Source of the DNA: Candidatus Microthrix subdominans
Lineage (GTDB): Bacteria > Actinomycetota > Acidimicrobiia > Acidimicrobiales > Microtrichaceae
DNA: 64,000 nt
Direction: 5' to 3'
Assembly (NCBI GenBank): GCA_016719385.1
Contig: JADJZA010000006.1
Span: 372,001-436,000, forward strand
In this document: one piece after another, positions 1 through 8,499 of the stretch
Layout: each line of letters opens with the position of its first letter
Numbering within the stretch: the stretch's first letter is position 1
Notes under the pieces: model-generated
What the model was told of the DNA's origin: nothing
Databases searched by the model: none
The model's input: only the letters and a program-made list of their open reading frames with translations
Program-made: the position numbers and the translations under genes

Positions 1-1
1 C

Positions 2-280
2 ACCCTCCCCTACGAGCAGCGTAAGAAGCTGATGTGGGAACACGGCACCTCGGGTCGGGCATTCGCCGGCCGGGTCACCCAGCTGATCACCGGCTCGACG
101 GGCACGGACGACTTCGAGTGGGGCGTGACCCTGTTCGCCCAGCACCCCGACGACCTCAAGGAGGTGGTGTACACGATGCGCTTTGATGAAGCATCGTCGC
201 GCTACGCCGAGTTCGGTCGGTTCTGGGTGGGCATGGTGGACGACCCGGACCAGGTGCTCGAGTCCCTCGGGGTTCGCTGA
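2..280 (+). CDS. hemQ: HemQ/ChdC coproheme decarboxylase, C-terminal part (cut by window start)
   Basis: The gene enters from the left edge already in frame, and only its last 92 codons are visible. HemQ (chlorite-dismutase fold) oxidatively decarboxylates coproheme III to heme b in the cytoplasm, the last step of the coproporphyrin-dependent route used by Actinobacteria and Firmicutes. The visible part carries the family's C-terminal signature: an LPYEQRKKLMWEHG stretch, then TQLITGSTG, DDFEWGVTLF, YTMRFDEASSRYAEFG and FWVGM. Related heme genes (hemE, hemH, hemG) lie about 24 kb downstream, so the pathway is split but present. Seen: motif string and stop. Known: family function. The axial ligand and catalytic residues lie in the missing N-terminal part and cannot be checked. 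Confidence 0.9.
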   Translation, partial: TLPYEQRKKLMWEHGTSGRAFAGRVTQLITGSTGTDDFEWGVTLFAQHPDDLKEVVYTMRFDEASSRYAEFGRFWVGMVDDPDQVLESLGVR

Positions 281-398
281 GAGCGGTCGGTCTGCAGTAG
301 AGCTTGCGTTTGGGTGACATTCGCACCCGCAGGTGTGACGTCCGTTATGCTCGCCGCCTTGTGAGGGGGAAGCGAATGAACGTCGTAGTTGATCGCCG

Positions 399-1730
399 GT
401 GACGACACCAATACGCCGTCTAGGCGTCGCGTTGGCGATGCTCGTCGGTATCGGTTCGATGACGATGTGGAGTTCGTCGGCTGGAGCTGCCGAGAGGACA
501 CCGCGCCAGAACACCAAGTGCGAGCGGCCGACGCTCCCTCGGCCCGAAGGCGCCTCGATCGCCGGTGTGCTGATCTCCGAGACGTGCGAGCCGGTCGTCG
601 GGGTCGACATCAAGATCGAAAAGGAGGGTGGCGAGTCCCAGACCGTCACCTCCGACAAAGAGGGCATCTTCGTTCTCGGGGTGGGTGACGACCTCGGTAC
701 TTACACCGTCACCCTGCAGGTCGACTCCCTGCCCGACGGCGTCAAGCTGACCGACCCGGAGGCGGTGTCACGCACCTTCCGGCTGACCGCCGACAAGCGC
801 CAGATCCAGAACTTCCCGTTCGGCGAGAGCACGCGACAGGCGGCGACCAAGCTTGACGAGATCCCGGGCAAGTTGGTCGACGGCGTGCAACTGGGGCTGA
901 TCATCGCCATGTGCGCCATCGGGTTGTCGCTGATCTACGGCACGATCCAGCTCACCAACTTCAGCCATGGCGAGATGGTGACCTTCGGTGCGATCATCAC
1001 CTGGTACCTCAACCAGAGCGTCGGCCTGCCGCTGCCGCTCGCAGCCGTGCTCGGCGTGCTGATCGGTGCGGCGTCGGGAGCCGGGCTCGAGCTGGGGCTG
1101 TGGCGGCCGCTGCGGCGGCGCAAGCTCAGCCTGTTTGGCCTGATGACGGTCAGCTTCGGGCTGTCGCTGTTGGCGCTCAACCTGTTCCAGTACTTCTTCG
1201 GCGCCCGCAACAAGCCCTACACCGGCACGGTGGGTGGTGGTGGGTTCGAGCTGGGTTCCCGGGTGATCCCCGCACGTACGGTCATCACGATCGTCATCGC
1301 CCTCGTTGTGCTCGGGGCGGTCGGAACCTTCCTGCGCACGGCTCGCTTCGGTAAGGCGATGCGGGCGGTCGCCGACAACCCGGCGCTGGCAGCCTCGTCG
1401 GGCATCGACGTCGACCGCGTGGTGTTGTTGGTGTGGGTGATGGGCGCCGGGTTGGCTGCCATGGGCGGCGTGTTGTACTCGACCAGCTTCCAGGTGAACT
1501 TCATGGAGGGTCAGCAGCTACTGCTGTTGATGTTCGCCGGCATCACCCTCGGTGGCTTGGGCACCGCCTTCGGTGCCGCTGCGGGCTGCTTCCTCCTGGG
1601 CCTCGCCATCCAGTTGTCCACGCTGTTCATCCCCACGTCGCTGCGTAACGTCGGAGCGCTCGTCGTGTTGATCGTGGTACTGATGTTCGCGCCGCAAGGC
1701 ATCTTCGGACGACGGGAGCGTGTGGGCTGA
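399..1730 (+). CDS. livH: Branched-chain amino acid ABC transporter permease LivH with secreted N-terminal domain
   Basis: Membrane permease of a LivFGHM-type importer, 443 aa from a GTG start. Unlike the usual LivH of about 290 aa, it begins with a signal peptide (residues 1-30, hydrophobic core ALAMLVGIGS, AGA cleavage region). An extracytoplasmic domain follows at about 50-150, with the look of a carboxypeptidase regulatory-like beta-sandwich (GASIAGVLISETCEPVVGVD, then a TVTSDKEGIF turn). The permease domain starts near residue 160 (GLIIAMCAIGLSLIYGTIQL, NFSHGEM). It overlaps livM by one base (TGATG), so it heads a livHMGF operon. The added domain is seen in the sequence; a role in docking the binding protein or envelope is inference. 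The start is supported by the complete signal peptide. Confidence 0.9.
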   Translation: MTTPIRRLGVALAMLVGIGSMTMWSSSAGAAERTPRQNTKCERPTLPRPEGASIAGVLISETCEPVVGVDIKIEKEGGESQTVTSDKEGIFVLGVGDDLGTYTVTLQVDSLPDGVKLTDPEAVSRTFRLTADKRQIQNFPFGESTRQAATKLDEIPGKLVDGVQLGLIIAMCAIGLSLIYGTIQLTNFSHGEMVTFGAIITWYLNQSVGLPLPLAAVLGVLIGAASGAGLELGLWRPLRRRKLSLFGLMTVSFGLSLLALNLFQYFFGARNKPYTGTVGGGGFELGSRVIPARTVITIVIALVVLGAVGTFLRTARFGKAMRAVADNPALAASSGIDVDRVVLLVWVMGAGLAAMGGVLYSTSFQVNFMEGQQLLLLMFAGITLGGLGTAFGAAAGCFLLGLAIQLSTLFIPTSLRNVGALVVLIVVLMFAPQGIFGRRERVG

Positions 1731-2725
1731 TGGATTGGGGCTTCATCTTCCAGCAGACGCTGACGGCGTTGTTCACGCCACTGGCGCTCTTCTACATCCT
1801 GGGCGCCCAGGGGCTGAACATTCACTTCGGCTACACGGGCCTGTTGAACTTTGGTCAGGCCGGGTTCATGGCCGCCGGCGCCTACGGCACGGCGATCAGC
1901 TACACGAACTGGGGTTGGCCCCTGTGGGCCGCCATATTGTTCGGCGTCCTCGCAGCGGTCGTCCTCGGCCTCATCCTCGGGTTACCCACCCTGAGGCTGC
2001 GGGGCGACTATCTGGCGATCGTCACGATCGCGGCGTCGGAGATCATCCGCCTGACCGTGCGATCCGAAGCGGTCGAGAGCGTCACGGGCGGCAACTCTGG
2101 CATCAACGAGTTCGCCAACGGGTTCTATGACGCCAACATCTTCTCCAACAGCGGGCGCTACGTCCTGGGACCGCTGTCGTTCCGCGGGCAGGAACTTTGG
2201 GTGATGTTGTGGGGTTGGCTGCTTGTGGGGTTCTTTGCCCTGCTCACCTACCTGCTGATGCGCAGCCCTTGGGGACGCGTGCTCAAGTCGGTGCGCGAGA
2301 ACGAGGACGCCGTGCGTTCGCTGGGCAAGAACGTTTACGCCTACAAGATGCAGTCCCTCATCCTGGGCGGCGTCATGGGCGCCTGCGGCGGAATCATCCT
2401 GGCGCTGGCCAAGAACTTTGCCGGGCCCGACGACTTCGCCACCAAGGCGACGTTCATCGCCTACACAGCGCTGATCCTGGGCGGGGCCGCCACCACCTTC
2501 GGACCCGTGATCGGCGGCATGATGTTCTGGTCGATCTTCACCTTCGTTTCCGAGACCGCCGATCAGGCGGCCAAGGCCAACATCATCCCCAATTCGGTGA
2601 TGACCGACGTCCAGGCGGGCGTCATCCCCTTCATCTTCCTCGGCATCGCCCTGATGGTGCTGATGGTGTTCCGACCCCAAGGGATCTTCGGGGATCGAAA
2701 GGAGCTCGAGGTCGATGTCCGCTGA
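1730..2725 (+). CDS. livM: Branched-chain amino acid ABC transporter permease LivM
   Basis: Second integral-membrane subunit of the Liv importer, 331 aa, the usual size for LivM. It shows the typical early segment IHFGYTGLLNFGQAGFMAAG and many hydrophobic helices. The EAA-like coupling region carries GRVLKSVRENEDAVRSLGKN, and the C-terminal end is FRPQGIFG. The ATG overlaps the livH stop by one base, and the 3' end overlaps livG by 11 bp, so translation of livH, livM, livG and livF is coupled. Its role is the hydrophobic amino acid pathway through the inner membrane together with LivH. Exact substrates (Leu/Ile/Val, urea or short amides) cannot be read from the sequence. Confidence 0.92.
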   Translation: MDWGFIFQQTLTALFTPLALFYILGAQGLNIHFGYTGLLNFGQAGFMAAGAYGTAISYTNWGWPLWAAILFGVLAAVVLGLILGLPTLRLRGDYLAIVTIAASEIIRLTVRSEAVESVTGGNSGINEFANGFYDANIFSNSGRYVLGPLSFRGQELWVMLWGWLLVGFFALLTYLLMRSPWGRVLKSVRENEDAVRSLGKNVYAYKMQSLILGGVMGACGGIILALAKNFAGPDDFATKATFIAYTALILGGAATTFGPVIGGMMFWSIFTFVSETADQAAKANIIPNSVMTDVQAGVIPFIFLGIALMVLMVFRPQGIFGDRKELEVDVR

Positions 2726-3736
2726 CGACGCCCCCACCTACACCGGTCCCGGAGATGCCGCCACGGTCCCCAGCGGTCCGCCCCGCCCCGACGCAGCCAC
2801 CGCTCCGCCGGCCGAACTGGTCGCACGGGACCGCGCCCTCGAAGCGAAGGTGCTCGCCGACGTGCCTCGCGAGCCCGGCGCCCCCAAGCCCGATCCGATC
2901 CTGGTCGCCGATGGGGTCACCCGTCGCTTCGGCGGCGTCACGGCCGTCAACGTCGACCATGTCGAGTTTCAGCGCGGGGCGATCTCCGCCCTGATCGGGC
3001 CCAACGGTGCCGGCAAGACCACCTTCTTCAACCTGCTGACCAACTTCGACAAGGCGACCTCCGGGGCGTGGACGTTCAACGGCAAGAAGCTCGCCGGCGT
3101 TGCGCCGCACAAAGTGGCCCGCCTGGGCATGATCCGCACCTTCCAGCTGACCAAGTCGTTGTCCAAGCTGTCGGTCATCCAGAACATGATGTTGGGCGCC
3201 ACCCACCAGCGTGGGGAAAGTTTCCTGACGGCGATCGTTCCGCCGCTGTGGTCCGCCCAGGAGAAGGAGATCACCGAGCGCGCCGACCTGTTGTTGGAAC
3301 GCTTTCGCCTGGCCCACATGCGTGAGGAGTTTGCCGGCTCGCTGTCCGGCGGCCAGCGCAAGCTGCTCGAGATGGCCCGGGCGCTGATGGCCGAACCCGA
3401 ACTGATCATGTTGGACGAGCCGATGGCCGGCGTCAACCCGGCACTGAAGCAATCGCTGCTCGGCCATATCCTGTCACTGCGGGACGAGGGCCGTACCGTG
3501 ATCTTCGTCGAGCACGACATGGACATGGTGCAGGAAATCTCCGACTGGGTGACCGTCATGGCTGAAGGCCGGTTGATCGCCGAAGGCACGCCGAGCGATA
3601 TCAGTTCCAACGACGCAGTGATCGACGCCTACCTGGGCAGCCATCACGATCTCGACCTGAGGCCGGACATTCTCACCAACCCGAGCGAGGGGTCGGTGGA
3701 AGCCGAGCCGGATGCCGGCACGCTGGAGGCGCCCTG

Positions 3737-3737
<1 letters not shown>
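2715..3737 (+). CDS. livG: Branched-chain amino acid ABC transporter ATPase LivG
   Basis: Cytoplasmic ATPase of the Liv importer, 340 aa. Walker A is GPNGAGKTTFFNLL, the ABC signature is LSGGQRKLLEMARALM, Walker B is LIMLDEP and the switch histidine sits in FVEHDMDMV. About 65 residues of Pro/Ala-rich sequence precede the first ABC strand (DPILVADGVTRRFGGVTAVN), and about 35 acidic residues follow the domain, making it longer than the usual 250-260 aa. The start at 2715 lies inside the end of livM. The gene ends in a one-base overlap with livF. Assignment as LivG and not LivF rests on the longer arm between Walker A and the signature and on gene order. Confidence 0.92.
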
Positions 3738-4627
<890 letters not shown>

Positions 4628-4756
4628 GTACCGGGTCCGGCCGGACCCGATGAGGTAGTGAGACGCCCGGCGAGGTAGCACCTGGCGGGAGGCCGCTTCG
4701 CTATGCCTCCCGCGCAGGCACCACCTCGCCGTGCCCGCCCTCGCTCCGCATCTCCG

Positions 4757-4868
4757 AACTGGGGAGTTGAGAGCGCTGTCTGGCGGTCGTTTGGGCTCCC
4801 GAGTTGCGTGCCCTTTGTGAACTGGGGAGTTGAGAGCGCTGTCTGGCGGTCGTTTGGGCTCCCGAGTT
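4757..4868. repeat. Two copies of a 63-bp-period hairpin-bounded repeat (locus A)
   Basis: Two near-identical units (4757-4805 and 4820-4868) start with AACTGGGGAG and end with CTCCCGAGTT. These ends are imperfect inverted repeats (one mismatch), so each unit can fold into a stem-loop. The start-to-start distance is 63 bp. The same unit recurs four times at 22626-22866. The units lie between the convergent ends of livF and the binding-protein gene. Confidence 0.85.
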
Positions 4869-4914
4869 GCGGCCCCACACCCCCACCCCGTTCAACCGGT
4901 GGCGAGACGCGATA

Positions 4915-4942
4915 CGGGCCGGTCCCCGTAGGAACCGGCCCG
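4915..4942. terminator. Putative bidirectional terminator hairpin between convergent genes
   Basis: A perfect 9-bp inverted repeat, CGGGCCGGT at 4915-4923 and ACCGGCCCG at 4934-4942, surrounds a 10-base loop. It lies between the 3' ends of livF (+) and the solute-binding lipoprotein gene (-). There is no clear T-run on either side, so intrinsic termination is plausible but not certain. Confidence 0.5.
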
Positions 4943-4983
4943 ATCGAGTTGTCAGTGCCGCCGCAGCGGCGTCTGAGCGATGG

Positions 4984-6333
4984 CTACTTGCCGGCCTCGA
5001 AGTTCTCGGCCAGTGCGTTCCCCATGTTGCCGTCCACGCCGTACACCGGCACGGCTGACGGGCCGATACCCTGCTCGATCATCGTCGAGAGGATCTTGGA
5101 GCTCTCGTCGAATCCGATCAGCGCAACCGCGTCGGGGTCGGCGCTCTTGGCCTTGCCAACGATGTCGGAGAAGTCGGTCGCCTTGGGGTCGTAGATTTCC
5201 TTGCCGACCACCTCGGCGCCACCAGCCTCGAGCGACTTCTGAAGGTCATCGGCCAGGCCGGTGCCGTAGTCGTCGTTCAGGGCGAGGATGAACACGGCCT
5301 GGTGGCCGTCCTCAAGGATGACGTCGGCCAACACGGAACCCTGGAGGATGTCGGACGGGGCGTTGCGGAAGTACAGGCCCTTGTCGTTGTAGTCCGAGAA
5401 CTCCTTGGACGTGTTCGCCGGGGAGAACATGATGACGCCGGCGTTCACGATCGTGTCGATCACCGACAGGCTGACCGAGGAGGAGGCGGCGCCGATGATG
5501 GCGTCAACATCCTTGGCCAGCAGGGTGCTGACCGTCTTCGGTGCAACGCCGTTCTCGGTGTCGCCCGAGTCGCCCTCGATGTGGACGACGTCGTTGCCGA
5601 GCACGCCACCGGCCTCGTTCATCTCCTGGACGGCCAGGTCGACGCCGGCAAACTCCGGCGGGCCGAGGAAGGCGAGCGAGCCCGTCTTGGGCAGCAGGGA
5701 CCCGATCTCGAGGGTGCCGTTGCCTTCACGGGTGCCTTCGACCGCCACCTGGTCGACGTCGGCTTCCTCAGGTGCGGTGGCCACGATGAACTGGGTCTTG
5801 GAGTCGTCGAGGCACTCGGTCGTGTCCTCGCAGTCGGTGGTGCCGAACTGAAGGACGCCATAGGAGGCCTCCGTCGGTTCACCGTTGCCCGAGAACTCCA
5901 ACGGGCCGGACTGTCCGTCGTAGTCGATGTCGGTGCCGGCCTCGATCAGCTTCTTGCATGCTGCGAAGTCGGTGCACTTCTCACCGTCGCGGGTGATGCC
6001 GTTGATCTTCTCGGCCATGGCCGAGCCGTCGGTCTTGGCCTCGGTCGCTGCCAGGCCAAGGATGATGGCGGCGTCGTAGCTTTCCGCTGCGTAGTTGAAG
6101 TCGACCAGCGAGGGATCGATCTCCATGAGACGACCCTTGAACTCGTCGCCCAAGTCGACCAACGGGGTGGTGCCCTTCATGCCGATGAGGCTGTTGTCGT
6201 TGCCCCCGCCGGACTCGTCGGTCTTCTGGGTGGTATCGCTGGAACTCTCGTCGTCGTTACCGCATGCTGCGGTGACGAGCGAGAGCGCCAACACGCCCGC
6301 CGCGAGGCGGGTCCATTTGCGCTTGTGGAACAT
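4984..6333 (-). CDS. Circularly permuted branched-chain amino acid-type solute-binding lipoprotein
   Basis: Extracytoplasmic binding lipoprotein of the LivJ/Peripla_BP_6 type, 449 aa. The ATG at 6333 has a strong ribosome site (GGAGGGAAG directly before it) and a lipoprotein signal with lipobox VTAAC (Cys24). The order of the fold is unusual. Residues about 48-185 are the part normally at the C-terminus (GMKGTTP, FNYAAESYDAAIILGLAA, DGEKCTDFAACKKLI, DYDGQSGPLEFSGNGEPTEA). Residues about 207-449 are the part normally at the N-terminus (LEIGSLLPKTGSLAFLGPPE, EFAGVDLAVQEMNEAGG, then YGVDGNMGNALAENFEAGK at the very end). The end and the mature start would join smoothly in a standard protein. No frameshift is visible. 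It probably serves livHMGF next door; that is inference. Confidence 0.88.
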   Translation of the reverse strand: MFHKRKWTRLAAGVLALSLVTAACGNDDESSSDTTQKTDESGGGNDNSLIGMKGTTPLVDLGDEFKGRLMEIDPSLVDFNYAAESYDAAIILGLAATEAKTDGSAMAEKINGITRDGEKCTDFAACKKLIEAGTDIDYDGQSGPLEFSGNGEPTEASYGVLQFGTTDCEDTTECLDDSKTQFIVATAPEEADVDQVAVEGTREGNGTLEIGSLLPKTGSLAFLGPPEFAGVDLAVQEMNEAGGVLGNDVVHIEGDSGDTENGVAPKTVSTLLAKDVDAIIGAASSSVSLSVIDTIVNAGVIMFSPANTSKEFSDYNDKGLYFRNAPSDILQGSVLADVILEDGHQAVFILALNDDYGTGLADDLQKSLEAGGAEVVGKEIYDPKATDFSDIVGKAKSADPDAVALIGFDESSKILSTMIEQGIGPSAVPVYGVDGNMGNALAENFEAGK

Positions 6334-6534
6334 CTTCCCTCCGTGTGGTTGTCCCTCATCGAAGCCCGGGGGCCCCTCAACCGAGGGGGGTTCCCTCCGG
6401 TCCGAATGAGACCTTAGTGGGCGACGGCCGTCACAGTATGAAATCTCACGTGTGCTCGCCGTCAACTGGTGAACGGGGTGAAGTCCGACGTCGGACAGAC
6501 GGTCTCGGGGGCACCGGCGCAGCTACACCCCCTG

Positions 6535-6561
6535 TTCACCGACTCGAAACGGACTGGAAAC
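6535..6561. promoter_or_regulatory. Possible GlnR-type nitrogen box upstream of amtB
   Basis: Three pentamers spaced by exactly six bases: TTCAC (6535-6539), GAAAC (6546-6550) and GAAAC (6557-6561). The actinobacterial GlnR consensus is gTnAC-n6-GaAAC with 11-bp periodicity. The site lies about 90 bp before amtB, a classical GlnR target. Spacing and motif are seen; regulator identity is inference. The rest of 6334-6652 shows no gene. Confidence 0.4.
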
Positions 6562-6652
6562 ACGCGGTCCGTACGGTCCTCCGTGTCGTCCCCCAACCCC
6601 GACGTCGGCCCGTTCGTCGGGCCCGACGGCGTCGTTCACCCTGGAGGTAGTG

Positions 6653-7912
6653 ATGGATTCCGGATCGCTCAGTTGGATGATGGTCTGCACCGCGCTGGTG
6701 TTGTTCATGACCCCAGGTCTTGCGCTCTTCTACGGCGGCCTGACCCGCACCAAGAGCACGCTCAACATGATGATGATGAGTCTGTGGTGCATCCTCGTCG
6801 TGCCCCTTGTCTGGGTGGTGCTCGGCTACACGCTCGCCTTCCGAAGCGCGGGACCGTTCATCGGCAACCTCAGCGCTGTCGGCCTGCGGGGAATCTCCCC
6901 GTTTGAGAACGTCGGGGTGCCGGAGATGGCCTTCGTCGCCTTTCTGGCGACCTTTGCCGCCATCACCCCGGCGCTGATCTCCGGAGCTGTGGCGGATCGG
7001 ATGAAGTTCTCGGCCTGGGCGATCTTCGTGCCCGTCTGGTCGCTGTTGGTGTATGTCCCGGTGACCTACTGGGTTGCCAACCCGGAGGGTTGGTTGAAGG
7101 TGCGAGGGTCGCTCGACTTTGCCGGTGGCACGTCGATTCACATCAATGCCGGCATCGCAGCGCTGGTTGCCGCCGTCATGCTGGGCAAGCGAAAGGGCTG
7201 GCCCAGCGACGGGTTCCTACCCCACTCGATGCCTCTGGTGCTGATCGGCACCGCCATCCTGTGGTTGGGCTGGTTCGGCTTCAACGCCGGCTCGGCCGGG
7301 GCCGCCGACGGCCACGCGCTGGCGGCGCTGATGGCCACGTTCGTGGGCTCCTCAGCCGGCGGGCTGGGCTGGGTGCTGACCGAACGCGTCCGCGACGGGG
7401 CGTTCACCACGCTGGGGGCGGCCTCGGGCGTGGTGGCCGGGCTGGTGGCGATCACCCCCGCCTGCGCCTACGTCGACCCGATGGGGGCGATCGCCATCGG
7501 CTTGCTGGCCGGGGTCGTGTGCTCCCAGGCGGTGTCGCTGAAGCGGCGCTTCGGCTACGACGACTCTCTCGACGTGGTGGGCGTGCACTTCGTCGGCGGG
7601 CTGGTCGGCTCGCTCATGATCGGGTTGTTGTCCAACCCGGGCGCAACCGGCTGGGAGGAGGGCCGTGGGCCTGGGCTGGCCCAGCCCGGGCTGCTGTTCG
7701 GCGGCGGTCTCGGCCTGCTGGGCGAGCAGGTGCTTGCCAACGCGGTCACCATCGTGTTCTCCGGGGTGATGACCGCCGGCATCTTGTACGCCCTGTCGGT
7801 CACGATCGGCCTGCGGGTCGACGATGAGACCGAGGTGGAGGGGCTCGACCGGGCCCAGCACGCCGAGACCGCCTACCACCAGGCCGGCCTGGCGGTCGGC
7901 ACCCGGTCATGA
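6653..7912 (+). CDS. amtB: Ammonium transporter AmtB
   Basis: Trimeric ammonium channel of the cytoplasmic membrane, 419 aa. It begins in the mature-like first helix (LSWMMVCTALVLFMTPGLAL, FYGGLTRTKSTLNMMMMS) without a long cleavable leader. Conserved Amt features include the pore-lining twin histidines in GGTSIHINAG and VGVHFVGGLVG, plus AILWLGWFGFNAGSA. I chose the ATG at 6653 because GGAGG at 6643-6647 sits five bases before it; a GTG lies three bases upstream. glnK follows after 76 bp and glnD after that, the standard arrangement in which the PII protein blocks AmtB when nitrogen is plentiful. A GlnR-like box upstream suggests nitrogen control. Confidence 0.95.
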   Translation: MDSGSLSWMMVCTALVLFMTPGLALFYGGLTRTKSTLNMMMMSLWCILVVPLVWVVLGYTLAFRSAGPFIGNLSAVGLRGISPFENVGVPEMAFVAFLATFAAITPALISGAVADRMKFSAWAIFVPVWSLLVYVPVTYWVANPEGWLKVRGSLDFAGGTSIHINAGIAALVAAVMLGKRKGWPSDGFLPHSMPLVLIGTAILWLGWFGFNAGSAGAADGHALAALMATFVGSSAGGLGWVLTERVRDGAFTTLGAASGVVAGLVAITPACAYVDPMGAIAIGLLAGVVCSQAVSLKRRFGYDDSLDVVGVHFVGGLVGSLMIGLLSNPGATGWEEGRGPGLAQPGLLFGGGLGLLGEQVLANAVTIVFSGVMTAGILYALSVTIGLRVDDETEVEGLDRAQHAETAYHQAGLAVGTRS

Positions 7913-7988
7913 GCACGGGAGCACCGGCAAAGGTCGGCCCCCCGCCCGCCAGTTCTGCATCCGAACACCCCAACGAAAGGAACCAGTG

Positions 7989-8327
7989 ATGAAGGCGATC
8001 ACCGCAATCGTGAAGCCGTTCAAGCTCGAGGACGTCAGAAACGCCCTGAAGGAGGCCGGCATCGCCGGACTTACCGTGACCGAGGTGCAGGGCGTCGGGC
8101 GCCAGGGAGGGCACACCGAGACCTATCGGGGCGCCGAATATCAGGTCGATTTCGTCCCCAAGCTGCGCATCGACGTGATCGTCGACGACGAGCGGGCTGG
8201 AGCGGTCGTCGACGCCATCGTGGCGGCGGCGGCCACCGGCAAGATCGGCGACGGCAAGGTGTGGGTCAGCCCGGTGGAGGACCTGGTTCGGATCCGTACC
8301 GGCGAGCGGGGCCGGGACGCTGTCTAG
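7989..8327 (+). CDS. glnK: Nitrogen regulatory protein PII (GlnK)
   Basis: PII signal protein of 112 aa, exactly the family length. It senses ATP/ADP and 2-oxoglutarate and gates AmtB. Visible features are the start MKAITAIVKPFKLEDVRNAL, the T-loop GRQGGHTETYRGAEYQVDF with the modifiable Tyr51, and the B-loop AAATGKIGDGKVWV. The ATG at 7989 is preceded by an AAAGGA ribosome site. The gene sits between amtB and glnD. In many Actinobacteria PII is adenylylated on Tyr51 by the GlnD homologue, so the neighbour is probably an adenylyltransferase acting on this residue; that is inference from lineage. Confidence 0.96.
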   Translation: MKAITAIVKPFKLEDVRNALKEAGIAGLTVTEVQGVGRQGGHTETYRGAEYQVDFVPKLRIDVIVDDERAGAVVDAIVAAAATGKIGDGKVWVSPVEDLVRIRTGERGRDAV

Positions 8328-8499
8328 GCCCGGGCCTGCACTCGATTGGGTCATCGGCCAGCGCACCCTCACCGGCCGGGCCCTGCGGCGATCCCTCGAT
8401 GAGGCGACGGTCGGGTGGCTGCGGGCGCTGTGGGCTGACGCAGTCGCGGGGCTGACCGACGACCCCTCCGAAGAAGGCAAACGGGCCGGAGCCTCCAAC

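Noticed and set aside
4757..4868. Repeats taken as a possible CRISPR array (also 22626-22866)
   Set aside because: Whole 63-bp units are repeated with little unique spacer, only two to four copies, and no cas gene is near.
5302..6417. 371-codon forward open frame opposite the binding-protein gene
   Set aside because: It is the complement of a strongly recognised lipoprotein gene and has low-complexity, Val/Gly/Asp-rich shadow composition.
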